Shown here: positions 15,513 through 22,543 of the stretch, piece after piece
Position numbering within the stretch: position 1 is the first letter of the stretch
How the letters are laid out: each line of letters opens with the position of its first letter
The notes under the pieces: generated by a model
The model's input: the letters and a program-made list of their open reading frames with translations, nothing else
Told to the model about the DNA's origin: nothing
Database searches by the model: none
NCBI GenBank assembly: GCA_036231565.1
Contig: JAZAHA010000015.1
Coordinates: 1 to 22,543, forward strand
Direction of reading: 5' to 3'
Origin: Maricaulis sp036231565
GTDB lineage: Bacteria > Pseudomonadota > Alphaproteobacteria > Caulobacterales > Maricaulaceae
Length of the DNA stretch: 22,543 nt
Program-made: the position numbers and the translations under genes

Positions 15513-15526
15513 CTTGCTTCAAGCGA
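15513..15526 (-). promoter_or_regulatory. Short inverted-repeat motif before ntrY, shared with the hfq leader
   Basis: CTTGCTTCAAGCGA lies 11-24 bases before the ntrY start and contains the interrupted palindrome CTTG-CTT-CAAG. The same 14 bases occur in opposite orientation before hfq (8145-8158). A match of this length can arise by chance in 22 kb, so only the parallel positions make it worth noting. Confidence 0.25.
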
Positions 15527-15579
15527 CCAAGCTTACTCCAGCGTTGCACGAAATCAACACAGTGCCGCACCCGCAACAG

Positions 15580-16848
15580 TCAGGCTGTTTCCTCATCTGT
15601 CCCGTCCAGTTCGGACAGCCGCCGCGCCAGGGTGTTTCGGTTCAGCCCGAGCAGGTCTGCCGCCCGCGACCGGTTGCCGTTGCAGCGGTCCAGCGCCTGG
15701 GTGAACAACGCCCTTTCCAGTGCATCGACGGCACTCTGGCGCGCATCCGGCCGCGACAGGGCCAGCGCCGCGAGGGCATTGGCATGGACGGCAATGTCCT
15801 CGCTCGAATCGGCCCCGTCGGGATTGAGCGCCTGGGTAACATCGTCCAGACCGGCCACGCGGCCCCGCGTCGCAAGGGCGAGGCGCGACAGCACCGAGCG
15901 CAGCTCGACGACATTGCCGGTCCAGGGCGAGTTCACAAGATAGTCGATGGCGTCCTTTGACAGGCGCACAGGGTCCTGTTTGTCGCGGCGGGCGAACTGG
16001 CCGAGAAAGGCTTCGCACAGCGCAGGGATATCGCTGCGACGTTCGCGAAGCGGCGGTACGGTGATGACGCATTCGGAAAGCCGGGCCGCCAGCCGGTTGT
16101 CGATCGGGTTCGACGGTGCCTGCGATACCGTGGCGATGACGCGGCCGGAGCCCCCGTCAAGCGCATCGCGCGCCGCGCGTTGCTGCTCGGCACTCCACTC
16201 CTCCAGACGCAGCCAGACCACCTGACGGGCAGCCTGGGTGGAGCCGAATATCTCGGTGGCGGTATTGGAAGGCGTGACGACGACGGCATCCTCGGACGCC
16301 ACACCGCGGGCCCGCAGCAGCGCCTCGGCGGCCTGGCGCTTGCCGACACCGGGCTCGCCCGTGATCATGACATGGGCCTGGCTGGTCGCGGCGCGGGCGA
16401 TCGCCTTGAAAGCCGACTGCATCGCGACGGACTGGCCGATGAAGCCCGTCGGTTCCTCGGTCGAGCGCGATGGCTGGCCGGCCCGCTTGTCGCCCAGCGC
16501 GGCGGCGACGGCCGAGATCATGTCGTCCAGGTCGAAGGGTTTGGGCAGGTATTCAAAGACACCGCCCTTCGCGGCGTTGATCGCCGTGGAAGCGGTCGCC
16601 TGCGCACTCATCACGATGACCGGCATGTTGGGACGCAGGCGGGCGACGAGGCCGAGATTTTCCAGGAAGTTCGTTCCGTCCAGCAGAACGTCGGCCAGCA
16701 GGAGATCGCCCTCGCCATTGCGGATCCAGCCCAGCGCCGTGTCCGGCGAGGCGGTCGCGCGCACCTGGTAGCCCGCCGAACCGAGGGCGCGGGAGAGGAT
16801 GAGTTTCAGGCTTTCATCGTCCTCGAGAAGCAGGATGCGCGCGCTCAC
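15580..16848 (-). CDS. ntrC: Nitrogen response regulator NtrC, degenerate sigma-54-activator type
   Basis: The 422-residue protein is shorter than classical NtrC (about 470). The receiver domain is intact: acidic D10-D11, phospho-acceptor Asp53 (LLADVLLDG), Lys103 (LPKPF). The AAA+ domain keeps Walker A GEPGVGKR (164-171) and the sensor-type PPLRERRSDIP (265-275) and PWTGNVVELR. However, the stretch from ELFG through GAFTGA to Walker B has collapsed: IFGSTQAARQVVWLRLEEW (200-218) stands where the loop and LDE should be. The Fis-type helix-turn-helix (GNRSRAADLLGLNRNTLARR) is intact. Rhodobacter capsulatus NtrC is a precedent for a GAFTGA-less form working with sigma-70 polymerase. The start is a GTG whose GTGA overlaps the ntrB stop. 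Confidence 0.93.
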   Translation of the reverse strand: MSARILLLEDDESLKLILSRALGSAGYQVRATASPDTALGWIRNGEGDLLLADVLLDGTNFLENLGLVARLRPNMPVIVMSAQATASTAINAAKGGVFEYLPKPFDLDDMISAVAAALGDKRAGQPSRSTEEPTGFIGQSVAMQSAFKAIARAATSQAHVMITGEPGVGKRQAAEALLRARGVASEDAVVVTPSNTATEIFGSTQAARQVVWLRLEEWSAEQQRAARDALDGGSGRVIATVSQAPSNPIDNRLAARLSECVITVPPLRERRSDIPALCEAFLGQFARRDKQDPVRLSKDAIDYLVNSPWTGNVVELRSVLSRLALATRGRVAGLDDVTQALNPDGADSSEDIAVHANALAALALSRPDARQSAVDALERALFTQALDRCNGNRSRAADLLGLNRNTLARRLSELDGTDEETA

Positions 16849-17897
16849 GATGTTTCCTCCCTGGCGACCGGCAGGCGCAGGTTGAAACCCGTCCGTCCCG
16901 GTTCGCTTTCATAGTCCAGCTGACCGTCATGCAGCGCGGCGATGCGCGCGGCGAAAGCCAGTCCCAGCCCCTCGCCCGCCGGTTTGGTGGTGACGAAGGG
17001 GGTAAAGATACCCGCGCCCAGCGCATCGGGGATGCCCGGACCATTATCCCGCACCACAAGGACCAGCGGCGTCGGATTGGCGCCGGTGCGGCTGCGCGGC
17101 CCCGTATCGAAGCGCGTCTCGACCCGGATTTTCGGATCCGGCATGTCGCGCACCGCATCCAGCGCGTTCTGCAGGAGGTTCAGAACGACCTGCAGCAGAA
17201 GATCCCGGTCGCCATCGACCGGTGGCAGCGAGGGATCGAAATCCTCTTTCAGGACCGATCTGGAGCGCGGATCGGCCCGCACAATGCTCTCCATCGCATC
17301 CACCGCCAGGTGGTTGAGATTGACCTCGCCGCGCTCGCCCAGGCGGATATCCCCTACCCGGCTCCAGTGATTGGCCAGGCGGGTGATCCGGTCGACGTCC
17401 TGGATGATGACCTGGGCGAGTTCAGCCGCCGCCTCGATATTGCTCTCCCGGCGGATCAGCTGGGCCGCGCCGCGCACGCTGGCGAGCGGGTTCTTGAGTT
17501 CGTGCGCCAGCATACGGCCGAAACCCAGCGCCGGCGCCTGGGATGCCTTGGCACCCGGCTCGCGGTGCGGCAGCACCGACAGTGTCACCAATGAGGTCTC
17601 GTCGGACCAGCGGGCATGCAGGTCGAAGGGCCCGCCGGGGCCAAGCACACGGCCCAGCGCCACGACGGTACGCCGTGCGTCGCAGGCCTGTTCGACGATC
17701 TCGGCCAGATTGGCGCAGACCGGCGACTGAGTGCCGAAATCGCCTTTCATGAGGTGCCGGGCCGACAGGCCCAGCCATTCCTCGGCCTGCGTATTGGCCC
17801 AGATGAAGCGGGCATCCTCGGAGAATTGCAGCAGGGGGATCGCCGCCATTTCGGCGGCGGGTTCGGCCGGCGATGTCGGGGCCGCGGGTCTGTTCAT
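16845..17897 (-). CDS. ntrB: Nitrogen regulation sensor kinase NtrB
   Basis: The 350-residue soluble histidine kinase has an N-terminal PAS-like domain (20-110) and a kinase core with His132 in LAHELKNPLASVRGAAQLI, the N box LNLLQNALDAV, DNGPGIP and the G box FTPFVTTKPAGEGLGLAFA. It phosphorylates or dephosphorylates NtrC according to nitrogen status, normally via PII protein. There is no membrane segment, in contrast to NtrY. ATG 17897 overlaps the dusB stop (ATGA); a longer in-frame start would sit inside dusB and add low-complexity sequence. Its stop overlaps ntrC, so dusB-ntrB-ntrC is a translationally coupled unit, the classical nifR3-ntrBC arrangement. Confidence 0.95.
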   Translation of the reverse strand: MNRPAAPTSPAEPAAEMAAIPLLQFSEDARFIWANTQAEEWLGLSARHLMKGDFGTQSPVCANLAEIVEQACDARRTVVALGRVLGPGGPFDLHARWSDETSLVTLSVLPHREPGAKASQAPALGFGRMLAHELKNPLASVRGAAQLIRRESNIEAAAELAQVIIQDVDRITRLANHWSRVGDIRLGERGEVNLNHLAVDAMESIVRADPRSRSVLKEDFDPSLPPVDGDRDLLLQVVLNLLQNALDAVRDMPDPKIRVETRFDTGPRSRTGANPTPLVLVVRDNGPGIPDALGAGIFTPFVTTKPAGEGLGLAFAARIAALHDGQLDYESEPGRTGFNLRLPVAREETS

Positions 17898-18895
17898 GCG
17901 ACGGCCCGTTTTTCCGGCACGGCCAGCCGCGCCAGCGCATCGTGGATCGCCGCGGCATCGGTCGAGCGGCACAGTGTGGCTTTCAGCCCCGAGAGCCAGT
18001 CCGGATCGCACCCTTCCGCTTGCGCCTCGACATCAACAAAGGAGGCGAAGTGCTTGCGCATCATGCGAATTCCAAGCTCGCCGCCATAGTGATCGAGCGA
18101 CATGTCGAACTGTGCAGCCAGCGCCGGCAGCTTGTCGGCCCAGGGCGTTTCGACGGGCTTGCCCAGCAGCGCCGCGCCGATCTCGCCGACCAGCCAGGGG
18201 CGTCCCTGTGCGGCCCGGCCGATCATCGCCGCATCGGCGCCCGAGGCCGCCATGGCCTTGCGCGCATCCTCGGCGGTATGGATATCGCCATTGACGATCA
18301 GCGGGATGGAGATCGCCTCCTTCACCGGACGCACCGCCGACCAGTCGGCCTCGCCCTTGTAGAATTGCTGGCGTGTACGCCCGTGCACCGTCACCAGCTG
18401 GATACCGGCCTCCTCGGCCCGGCGCGCCAGTTCCGGTGCATTGATACTGTCATGATCCCAGCCCAGGCGCATTTTCAGCGTCACTGGGACGCTGGACGCT
18501 GCGACGGTCGCTTCGATCAGGGTCAGGGCGTGGTCGAGATCGCGCATCAGGGCAGAGCCGGACAGCCCCTTGGTCACCTGCCGGGCGGGGCAGCCCATGT
18601 TGATATCGACAATATCGGCCCCGGCATCGACGGCGATTTTCGCGCCTTCCGCCATCCAGTGCGCCTCGCGCCCGGCCAGCTGGATGACGCAGGGCGACAG
18701 CGAGGCGTCCAGCGCCGCCTTGCGCACCATGTCGACCCGGCCGCGGGCCAGCGCATCGCTGGCGACCATTTCCGACACCACCATGCCCGCCCCGAAACGC
18801 TGCGCCTGGCAGCGGAATGGCAGATCCGTCACGCCCGACATGGGCGCCAGAATGGCCGGAACGGTGATCCGGTGGGGGCCGATCGAGAAGTGCAT
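17894..18895 (-). CDS. dusB: tRNA-dihydrouridine synthase DusB (NifR3)
   Basis: The 333-residue FMN enzyme reduces uridine to dihydrouridine in tRNA. Family motifs are ILAPMSGVTDLPFR (15-28), the active-site Cys102 in INMGCPARQVTKG (98-110) near the substrate loop, VTLKMRLGWD, VTVHGRTRQQFYKG and IVNGDIHTAEDA. ATG 18895 gives a compact N-terminus (MHFSIGPHRI). A TTG at 18907 with AGGA very close upstream would add four residues and cannot be excluded. It heads the nitrogen-regulation operon as nifR3 does in many alphaproteobacteria, and it is divergent from ispDF with an 84-base gap that should hold both promoters; no clear hexamers were found there. Confidence 0.95.
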   Translation of the reverse strand: MHFSIGPHRITVPAILAPMSGVTDLPFRCQAQRFGAGMVVSEMVASDALARGRVDMVRKAALDASLSPCVIQLAGREAHWMAEGAKIAVDAGADIVDINMGCPARQVTKGLSGSALMRDLDHALTLIEATVAASSVPVTLKMRLGWDHDSINAPELARRAEEAGIQLVTVHGRTRQQFYKGEADWSAVRPVKEAISIPLIVNGDIHTAEDARKAMAASGADAAMIGRAAQGRPWLVGEIGAALLGKPVETPWADKLPALAAQFDMSLDHYGGELGIRMMRKHFASFVDVEAQAEGCDPDWLSGLKATLCRSTDAAAIHDALARLAVPEKRAVA

Positions 18896-18979
18896 GCGTC
18901 TGGACAAATCCTGAAGGGGCGTCGTAAGCCCGTCAGGCTAGCGATTATGCTGCGCTGCGGCAATGCACGAGGATGCCGG

Positions 18980-20131
18980 ATGACAATCGATGCCATCATC
19001 GTGGCTGCGGGGCGCGGCGAACGCGCCGGCGGCGGCATTCCCAAGCAATTCAGGTCCCTGGCCGGCCGCAGCGTGCTGGCCCGGACGCTGGACGCCCTCG
19101 CCGGCCATGCTGCAATCCGCCGGGTCATTGTGGTCGTCAATCCACAGGATACGGATCATGTCGAGGCCGTGCGCGGGGAAACCGCCCACAGCTTCGCAAC
19201 GGTGCCGGGCGGTGCGACGCGGACCGACAGTGTCCGGGCCGGGCTGGCGGCGCTGGCAGGCGATGCCCCCGATGCGGTGATGATCCATGACGCCGCCCGC
19301 CCCTTCCTGTCCGCCGCATTGATCGATCGTATCGCCGAGGCGCTGAACCGGCACGCAGCCGTGATCCCCGCCCTGCCCGCGACCGATGCGCTGATGCGGG
19401 TGATGACCGATGGCATGATTGCCGAACCGGTCGACCGGGCGGTCGTGCGCGCCGCCCAGACGCCGCAGGCTTTCCGCTTCGATACGTTGAGCGCGGCCTA
19501 TGCCCGGCTGGGCGGCGGCGGACTGGCAGATGATGCCGCTGTGATCCTGGCCGCAGGCGGTCAGGTCCACACTGTCGAGGGCGATGCAGACAATTTCAAA
19601 CTGACCATGCCGGCCGATTTCCGGCGTGCGGAGGCGATGCTGATGGGCGAGACGATCACGGTGAGCGGCCAGGGTTTCGACGTGCACCGTCTGGAGCCGG
19701 CCGAAACGATGTGGCTGTGCGGTGTGGAATTGCATGAGGGGCTGGGTCTGGTGGGCCATTCCGACGCCGATGCGGGGCTTCATGCCGTTACCGATGCCGT
19801 GCTGGGCTGTGCCGGTGCCGGCGATATCGGCCAGCACTTCCCGCCCTCAGATCCGAAATGGAAAGGCGCTGCCTCCGACGCGTTTCTCCTGCATGCGCTG
19901 GAGCTGCTCGGGCAAGCCGGCGGCCAGGTCATCCATGCCGATGTCACGCTGATCGCTGAACGGCCGAAGATCGGGCCCTATCGAGAGGCGATGCGGACCC
20001 GGCTGGCGCAGTTCCTGCGACTCGATCCAAAGCGCGTCAACATCAAGGCCACCACGACGGAAAAACTCGGCTTTACCGGGCGCGGCGAAGGCCTCGCCGC
20101 CCAGGCCATCGTCACCGCGAGACTGTCATGA
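18980..20131 (+). CDS. ispDF: Bifunctional IspD/IspF enzyme of the MEP isoprenoid pathway
   Basis: The 383-residue fusion carries two steps of the MEP pathway. Residues 1-222 are IspD (MEP cytidylyltransferase), with the CTP-binding AAGRGERAGGGIPKQF (9-24), RTDSVRAGL (81-89), IHDAARPFL (102-110) and DNFKLTMPAD (204-213). Residues 224-383 are IspF (MEcPP synthase), with metal ligands Asp234 and His236 (GFDVHR), His268 (GLHAVTDA), GHSDAD (259-264), DIGQHFPPSD and TTTEKLGFTGRGEG. Such fusions are common in alphaproteobacteria. ATG 18980 has AGG upstream and gives the standard N-terminus. The stop overlaps the cinA start by four bases (ATGA). Confidence 0.97.
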   Translation: MTIDAIIVAAGRGERAGGGIPKQFRSLAGRSVLARTLDALAGHAAIRRVIVVVNPQDTDHVEAVRGETAHSFATVPGGATRTDSVRAGLAALAGDAPDAVMIHDAARPFLSAALIDRIAEALNRHAAVIPALPATDALMRVMTDGMIAEPVDRAVVRAAQTPQAFRFDTLSAAYARLGGGGLADDAAVILAAGGQVHTVEGDADNFKLTMPADFRRAEAMLMGETITVSGQGFDVHRLEPAETMWLCGVELHEGLGLVGHSDADAGLHAVTDAVLGCAGAGDIGQHFPPSDPKWKGAASDAFLLHALELLGQAGGQVIHADVTLIAERPKIGPYREAMRTRLAQFLRLDPKRVNIKATTTEKLGFTGRGEGLAAQAIVTARLS

Positions 20132-20628
20132 TCTTCAATCACTCCCTCGTCGACCAGGCGGAAACCCTGCTGGAGCGGGCGCGCACCGCCGGCGTGATGA
20201 TCGCCACGGCGGAAAGCTGCACCGGCGGTCTCGTCAGCGCGCTGCTGACCGAGATCCCGGGCTCCTCGGATGTGGTGGATCGCGGCTTCGTGACCTATTC
20301 CAATGCCGCCAAGACCGAGATGCTGGGCATTCCCGCGCGTGTCATCGAAGCGCAGGGCGCCGTGTCCGACGAGGTCGCGCGCCGCATGGCCGAGGAAGCG
20401 CTGCTGCGCTCGAACGCGGATATCGCTGTGGCGATCACGGGCGTGGCCGGTCCAGGCGGATCGGAGCGCAAACCGGCCGGTCTGGTGCATTTCGCCCTCG
20501 CCCGCCGCGATGGCGCCACGATCACCGAGGTCCACCGTTTCGGCGATCGCGGCCGCGATGCGGTGCGCCTGGCCAGCGTGGCCACGGCGCTCGACCTGTT
20601 ATCGCAGGGCGTCGATTTCTTTGGATAA
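20128..20628 (+). CDS. pncC: CinA-family nicotinamide-nucleotide amidohydrolase (PncC-like)
   Basis: The 166-residue product is the stand-alone C-terminal CinA domain, which deamidates nicotinamide mononucleotide to nicotinic acid mononucleotide in NAD salvage. Motifs are ATAESCTGGLVSALLTEIPGSS (26-47) with the nucleophile-type Ser30, FVTYSNAAKTEMLG, GAVSDEVARRMAEEAL and AITGVAGPGGSERKPAGLVHFA. The N-terminal MoCF-like domain of full CinA is absent, which is normal for this family. The ATG overlaps the ispDF stop. The last 30 bases overlap, tail to tail, with the gene on the other strand. Confidence 0.93.
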   Translation: MIFNHSLVDQAETLLERARTAGVMIATAESCTGGLVSALLTEIPGSSDVVDRGFVTYSNAAKTEMLGIPARVIEAQGAVSDEVARRMAEEALLRSNADIAVAITGVAGPGGSERKPAGLVHFALARRDGATITEVHRFGDRGRDAVRLASVATALDLLSQGVDFFG

Positions 20629-21099
20629 GTCCTTGGCCGGCGAGCCGGTTTTCGCATAGCGCCGTTCGGCCTCGGCCGAGAATTTCTGCACCAGTATGCG
20701 GCCGGCGCGCTCGCGATTGGTTTCCAGCAGCATCTGCAGGATCGGATTCTTGAACGCCGCCTTGATGGAGAATTCCACCAGGGTGGAACCGTCCGACAAT
20801 TCGCGGAACCGCCAGGCGTTTTCCAGCACCCGGAAAGGCCCGGCCACGAAACTCACATCGATCGAGCGGCGCGAGGCGTCGGCGATCACCCGCGAGGTGA
20901 AGCGTTCCGAGACGAATTTATAGCGCACCCGTGCTTCCGCCGTCATCTCGGTCAGCGGCCCGTCGCGTGCTTCATTGAGCACGCGCATCGCCGTGATCTG
21001 CTCGATGAATTGCGGATAGCTGCGCACATCCATCACCAGATCGAACAGATCGTCCGGCGCATGAAACAGCCGCAGGCGTTCGCGGGTCTCGACGGTCAC
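20599..21099 (-). CDS. RatA/COQ10-like START-domain protein, probable ubiquinone-binding protein
   Basis: The 166-residue product has the helix-grip fold of the COQ10/RatA (polyketide cyclase-like) family: APDDLFDLVMDVRSYPQFIEQ near residues 14-34, VRYKFVSERFTSRV, a VAGPFRVLENAWRF block, and STLVEFSIKAAFKNPILQMLL at the end. Mitochondrial COQ10 binds coenzyme Q and aids its use in respiration; E. coli RatA is also reported to hinder 70S assembly. In alphaproteobacteria next to lipA the COQ10-type role is more likely. GTG 21099, ten bases after the lipA stop, was chosen because a longer frame would overlap lipA with non-family sequence. Confidence 0.9.
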   Translation of the reverse strand: MTVETRERLRLFHAPDDLFDLVMDVRSYPQFIEQITAMRVLNEARDGPLTEMTAEARVRYKFVSERFTSRVIADASRRSIDVSFVAGPFRVLENAWRFRELSDGSTLVEFSIKAAFKNPILQMLLETNRERAGRILVQKFSAEAERRYAKTGSPAKDLSKEIDALR

Positions 21100-21109
21100 G
21101 CCGGCCCCG

Positions 21110-22087
21110 TCAGCCGCGCGCCAGCATGGCGTCGCGCGCCTCGCGGAGCTTGCGGAAATCATCGCCGGCATGATGGCTCGAACGGGTCAGCGGCGTTGCC
21201 GACACCATCAGGAAACCCTTGGCGCGCGCGATCGTCTCATAGGCCTTGAACTCGTCCGGCGTCACGAACCGGTCAACGGCCGCGTGCTTGCGGGTCGGCT
21301 GGAGATACTGGCCGATGGTCAGGAAATCGATGCCGGCGGACCGCATATCGTCCATCACCTGCATGACCTCTTCCTTGGTCTCGCCCAGGCCGACCATGAT
21401 GCCCGACTTGGTGAATTGTGCCGGATCACGCTCCTTCACCCGCTCCAGAAGGCGCAGGGAGTGATAGTAGCGCGCGCCCGGACGGATCGAGAGATAGAGC
21501 CGCGGCACGGTTTCCAGATTGTGGTTGAACACGTCCGGCCTGGCATCGATGACGCGCTCGGCCGCACCGGGCTTGCGCAGGAAGTCCGGGGTGAGGATCT
21601 CGATCGTCTTGCCCGGCGTCTCGCGGCGGATCGCCTCGATCACATCGACGAAATGCTGGGCACCGCCATCGTCCAGATCGTCGCGGTCGACCGAGGTGAT
21701 GACGACATGGTTCAGCCCCATCTGGGCCGTCGCCTCAGCAACGCGGCGGGCCTCGTCATGATCGACCGGGCCCGGCAGGCCGGTTTTCACATTGCAGAAG
21801 GAACAGGCGCGGGTGCAGGTATCGCCCAGGATCATGAAAGTGGCGTGCTTCTGTTCCCAGCACTCGCCGATATTGGGACAGCCGGCCTCCTCGCACACGG
21901 TGACGAGACCGCCCTTCTTCACGATCTGCTGCGTCTCCGAGAAGGTCTTGCCCAGCGGCGCCTTGACGCGGATCCAGTCCGGCTTGCGCAGGACGGGGGT
22001 ATCGGCACGCTTCTGCTTTTCCGGGTGACGGGCAGCGCGGGCGTCGGACGCGGCGCTTCGCGCCGTATTGTCGATCAGATTGGCCAT
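21110..22087 (-). CDS. lipA: Lipoyl synthase LipA
   Basis: The 325-residue radical SAM enzyme inserts two sulfurs into protein-bound octanoyl chains, completing lipoyl cofactors of 2-oxoacid dehydrogenases and the glycine cleavage system. The auxiliary cluster motif CEEAGCPNIGEC (Cx4Cx5C), the radical SAM motif CTRACSFC (Cx3Cx2C) and the C-terminal RSSHHAGDDF, with the cluster-binding Ser, are all present, as are NHNLETVPRLY and MVGLGETKEEV. ATG 22087 starts MANLIDNTARS; a longer in-frame start runs through noncoding repeat DNA. It is followed after ten bases by the COQ10-like gene. Confidence 0.97.
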   Translation of the reverse strand: MANLIDNTARSAASDARAARHPEKQKRADTPVLRKPDWIRVKAPLGKTFSETQQIVKKGGLVTVCEEAGCPNIGECWEQKHATFMILGDTCTRACSFCNVKTGLPGPVDHDEARRVAEATAQMGLNHVVITSVDRDDLDDGGAQHFVDVIEAIRRETPGKTIEILTPDFLRKPGAAERVIDARPDVFNHNLETVPRLYLSIRPGARYYHSLRLLERVKERDPAQFTKSGIMVGLGETKEEVMQVMDDMRSAGIDFLTIGQYLQPTRKHAAVDRFVTPDEFKAYETIARAKGFLMVSATPLTRSSHHAGDDFRKLREARDAMLARG

Positions 22088-22194
22088 GTGCAGCACATAA
22101 GCCCGTGCGCGGTTTCCATCAAGTTGAGCCTGCTGCTGGCCGGTCTGCGGATTTGCGGGGGGTGAAGTGTTTTTCTCCCACCTCGCTCTGTTTC

Positions 22195-22265
22195 CCCCGG
22201 CCTTGTGCCGGGGCCCGGCTGAACCTGCATCCGAAACGCCGCCAGACCCCGGAACAAGTCCGGGG
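22195..22265. repeat. Pair of related palindromes in inverted orientation
   Basis: CCCCGGC-cttgt-GCCGGGG (22195-22213) and CCCCGGA-acaag-TCCGGGG (22247-22265) are each perfect 7-bp stems with 5-base loops. Each is nearly the reverse complement of the other, differing only at the base pair closing the loop. This is the pattern of a dispersed palindromic intergenic repeat, seen often in this bacterial group. It lies upstream of lipA. Confidence 0.7.
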
Positions 22266-22285
22266 AAAGCATCAGCGCTCTCTTT

Positions 22286-22306
22286 CTTCCCCACATCGTG
22301 GGGAAG
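22286..22306. repeat. 9-bp hairpin CTTCCCCAC/GTGGGGAAG
   Basis: A perfect inverted repeat (22286-22294 with 22298-22306) around ATC. It resembles the second hairpin at 22432-22452, which also has a CCCC/GGGG core and a three-base loop. It is probably part of a mosaic repeat element rather than a terminator, because no T-run follows. Confidence 0.55.
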
Positions 22307-22410
22307 TGGGCCGCGGCGTCAGCCGCGGGTCGAAGGGGCCGGCGCGTGAGCGCCGGGGGGCGGTGGAGCCTGTCTCAAGCATAACGCCGCTGGCGCGGCG
22401 CCCCTCCGTC

Positions 22411-22452
22411 TCGCCGCCTGGCGGCGATCCACCTCCCCATGAAATGGGGAGG
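22411..22452. repeat. Two adjacent perfect hairpins of a mosaic intergenic repeat
   Basis: TCGCCGCC-t-GGCGGCGA (22411-22427) is followed by CCTCCCCAT-gaa-ATGGGGAGG (22432-22452). The 'CTCCCCAT...ATGGGGAG' block beside 'CCTCCGTC' sequence is typical of dispersed noncoding repeats in Caulobacterales and Maricaulales. Frames through this area encode only repeat-derived Pro/Arg/Ser-rich sequence. Confidence 0.6.
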
Positions 22453-22543
22453 AAACAGCACAAAACCCTCCACGGGCTTGCGCCCTGGAGCGATGAGAGG
22501 GGTGCGGGATGCACGGCGGACATCGTGTCCGATTTTGAAGTGT

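Larger units (their letters stand above)
22088..22543. other. 456-base noncoding, repeat-rich stretch upstream of lipA
   Basis: No gene is supported on either strand. The content is dominated by GC-rich inverted repeats (listed separately), with a further GGCGC-gtga-GCGCC at 22341-22354. A last hairpin, CGGACA-tcg-TGTCCG (22517-22531), is followed by ATTTT and may be a weak rightward terminator or the edge of the next gene's control region. The lipA promoter should lie near 22090-22190, but no clear hexamers were found. Confidence 0.6.

Noticed and set aside
18896..18979. Promoters or riboswitch between divergent dusB and ispDF
   Set aside because: Only 84 bases, with no hexamer pair at proper spacing; a CATAAT-like box has its nearest TTGCCG only 8 bases away.
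21170..22165. 331-codon plus-strand open frame
   Set aside because: Antisense to lipA, whose cluster-binding cysteines and full length are unambiguous.
22272..22523. 83-codon minus-strand frame upstream of lipA
   Set aside because: It runs through GC-rich palindromic repeats and encodes Pro/Ser/Arg-rich repeat translation only.
1..22543. CRISPR array, tRNA or rRNA genes
   Set aside because: No regularly spaced repeats, cloverleaf or rRNA-like sequence were seen on either strand.

Overview
The window looks like chromosomal DNA from an alphaproteobacterium, probably a Maricaulis/Hyphomonadaceae-type organism. Three things point that way: the GC-rich coding; the gene order dusB(nifR3)-ntrB-ntrC-ntrY-ntrX-trkA-trkH-D-amino-acid transaminase-hfq-hflX facing mazG; and a fused ispDF next to cinA, facing ratA/coq10 and lipA. 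Palindromic 'CCCCGG...CCGGGG' and 'CTCCCCAT...ATGGGGAG' repeats at the right end fit the same group. The genus is an inference, not a match.

Layout. (1) Positions 1 to about 126 hold the 5' tip of an IS5-family transposase on the minus strand, apparently including the end of the element. (2) Positions 127-4484 hold a tightly overlapping four-gene plus-strand cassette: a small protein whose 5' end seems cut by the IS, a 656-residue SMC/Rad50-like ATPase with a CxxC zinc-hook-like centre and an unusual HDSP Walker B, an HNH endonuclease, and an unrecognised 421-residue protein with an N-terminal helix-turn-helix-like segment and a charged coiled coil. It resembles a defence cassette of the ABC-ATPase plus nuclease kind and is the best candidate here for an undescribed system. 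(3) Positions 4650-5063 encode an Xre/MbcA/ParS-type antitoxin with no intact RES toxin after it. About 500 bases without a clear gene follow. (4) mazG (plus) is the first conserved chromosomal gene. (5) A minus-strand run from 18895 down to 6507 carries dusB, ntrBC, ntrYX, trkA, trkH, a D-amino-acid transaminase, hfq and hflX, mostly overlapping or separated by a few bases. (6) ispDF and cinA run rightward from 18980 and converge on lipA-ratA, overlapping ratA by 30 bases. (7) The last 450 bases are repeat-rich and noncoding.

How the genes work together. NtrB/NtrC and NtrY/NtrX are two nitrogen/redox-type two-component pairs. Both regulators lack the GAFTGA loop needed to contact sigma-54, and NtrC also has a degraded Walker B, so both probably act without sigma-54. 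TrkA/TrkH import potassium. Hfq and HflX act on RNA and ribosomes, and MazG cleans up nucleotides. IspDF supplies isoprenoid precursors, LipA makes lipoyl groups, and the RatA/COQ10-like protein probably serves ubiquinone. The left 5 kb is accessory DNA next to this stable core.
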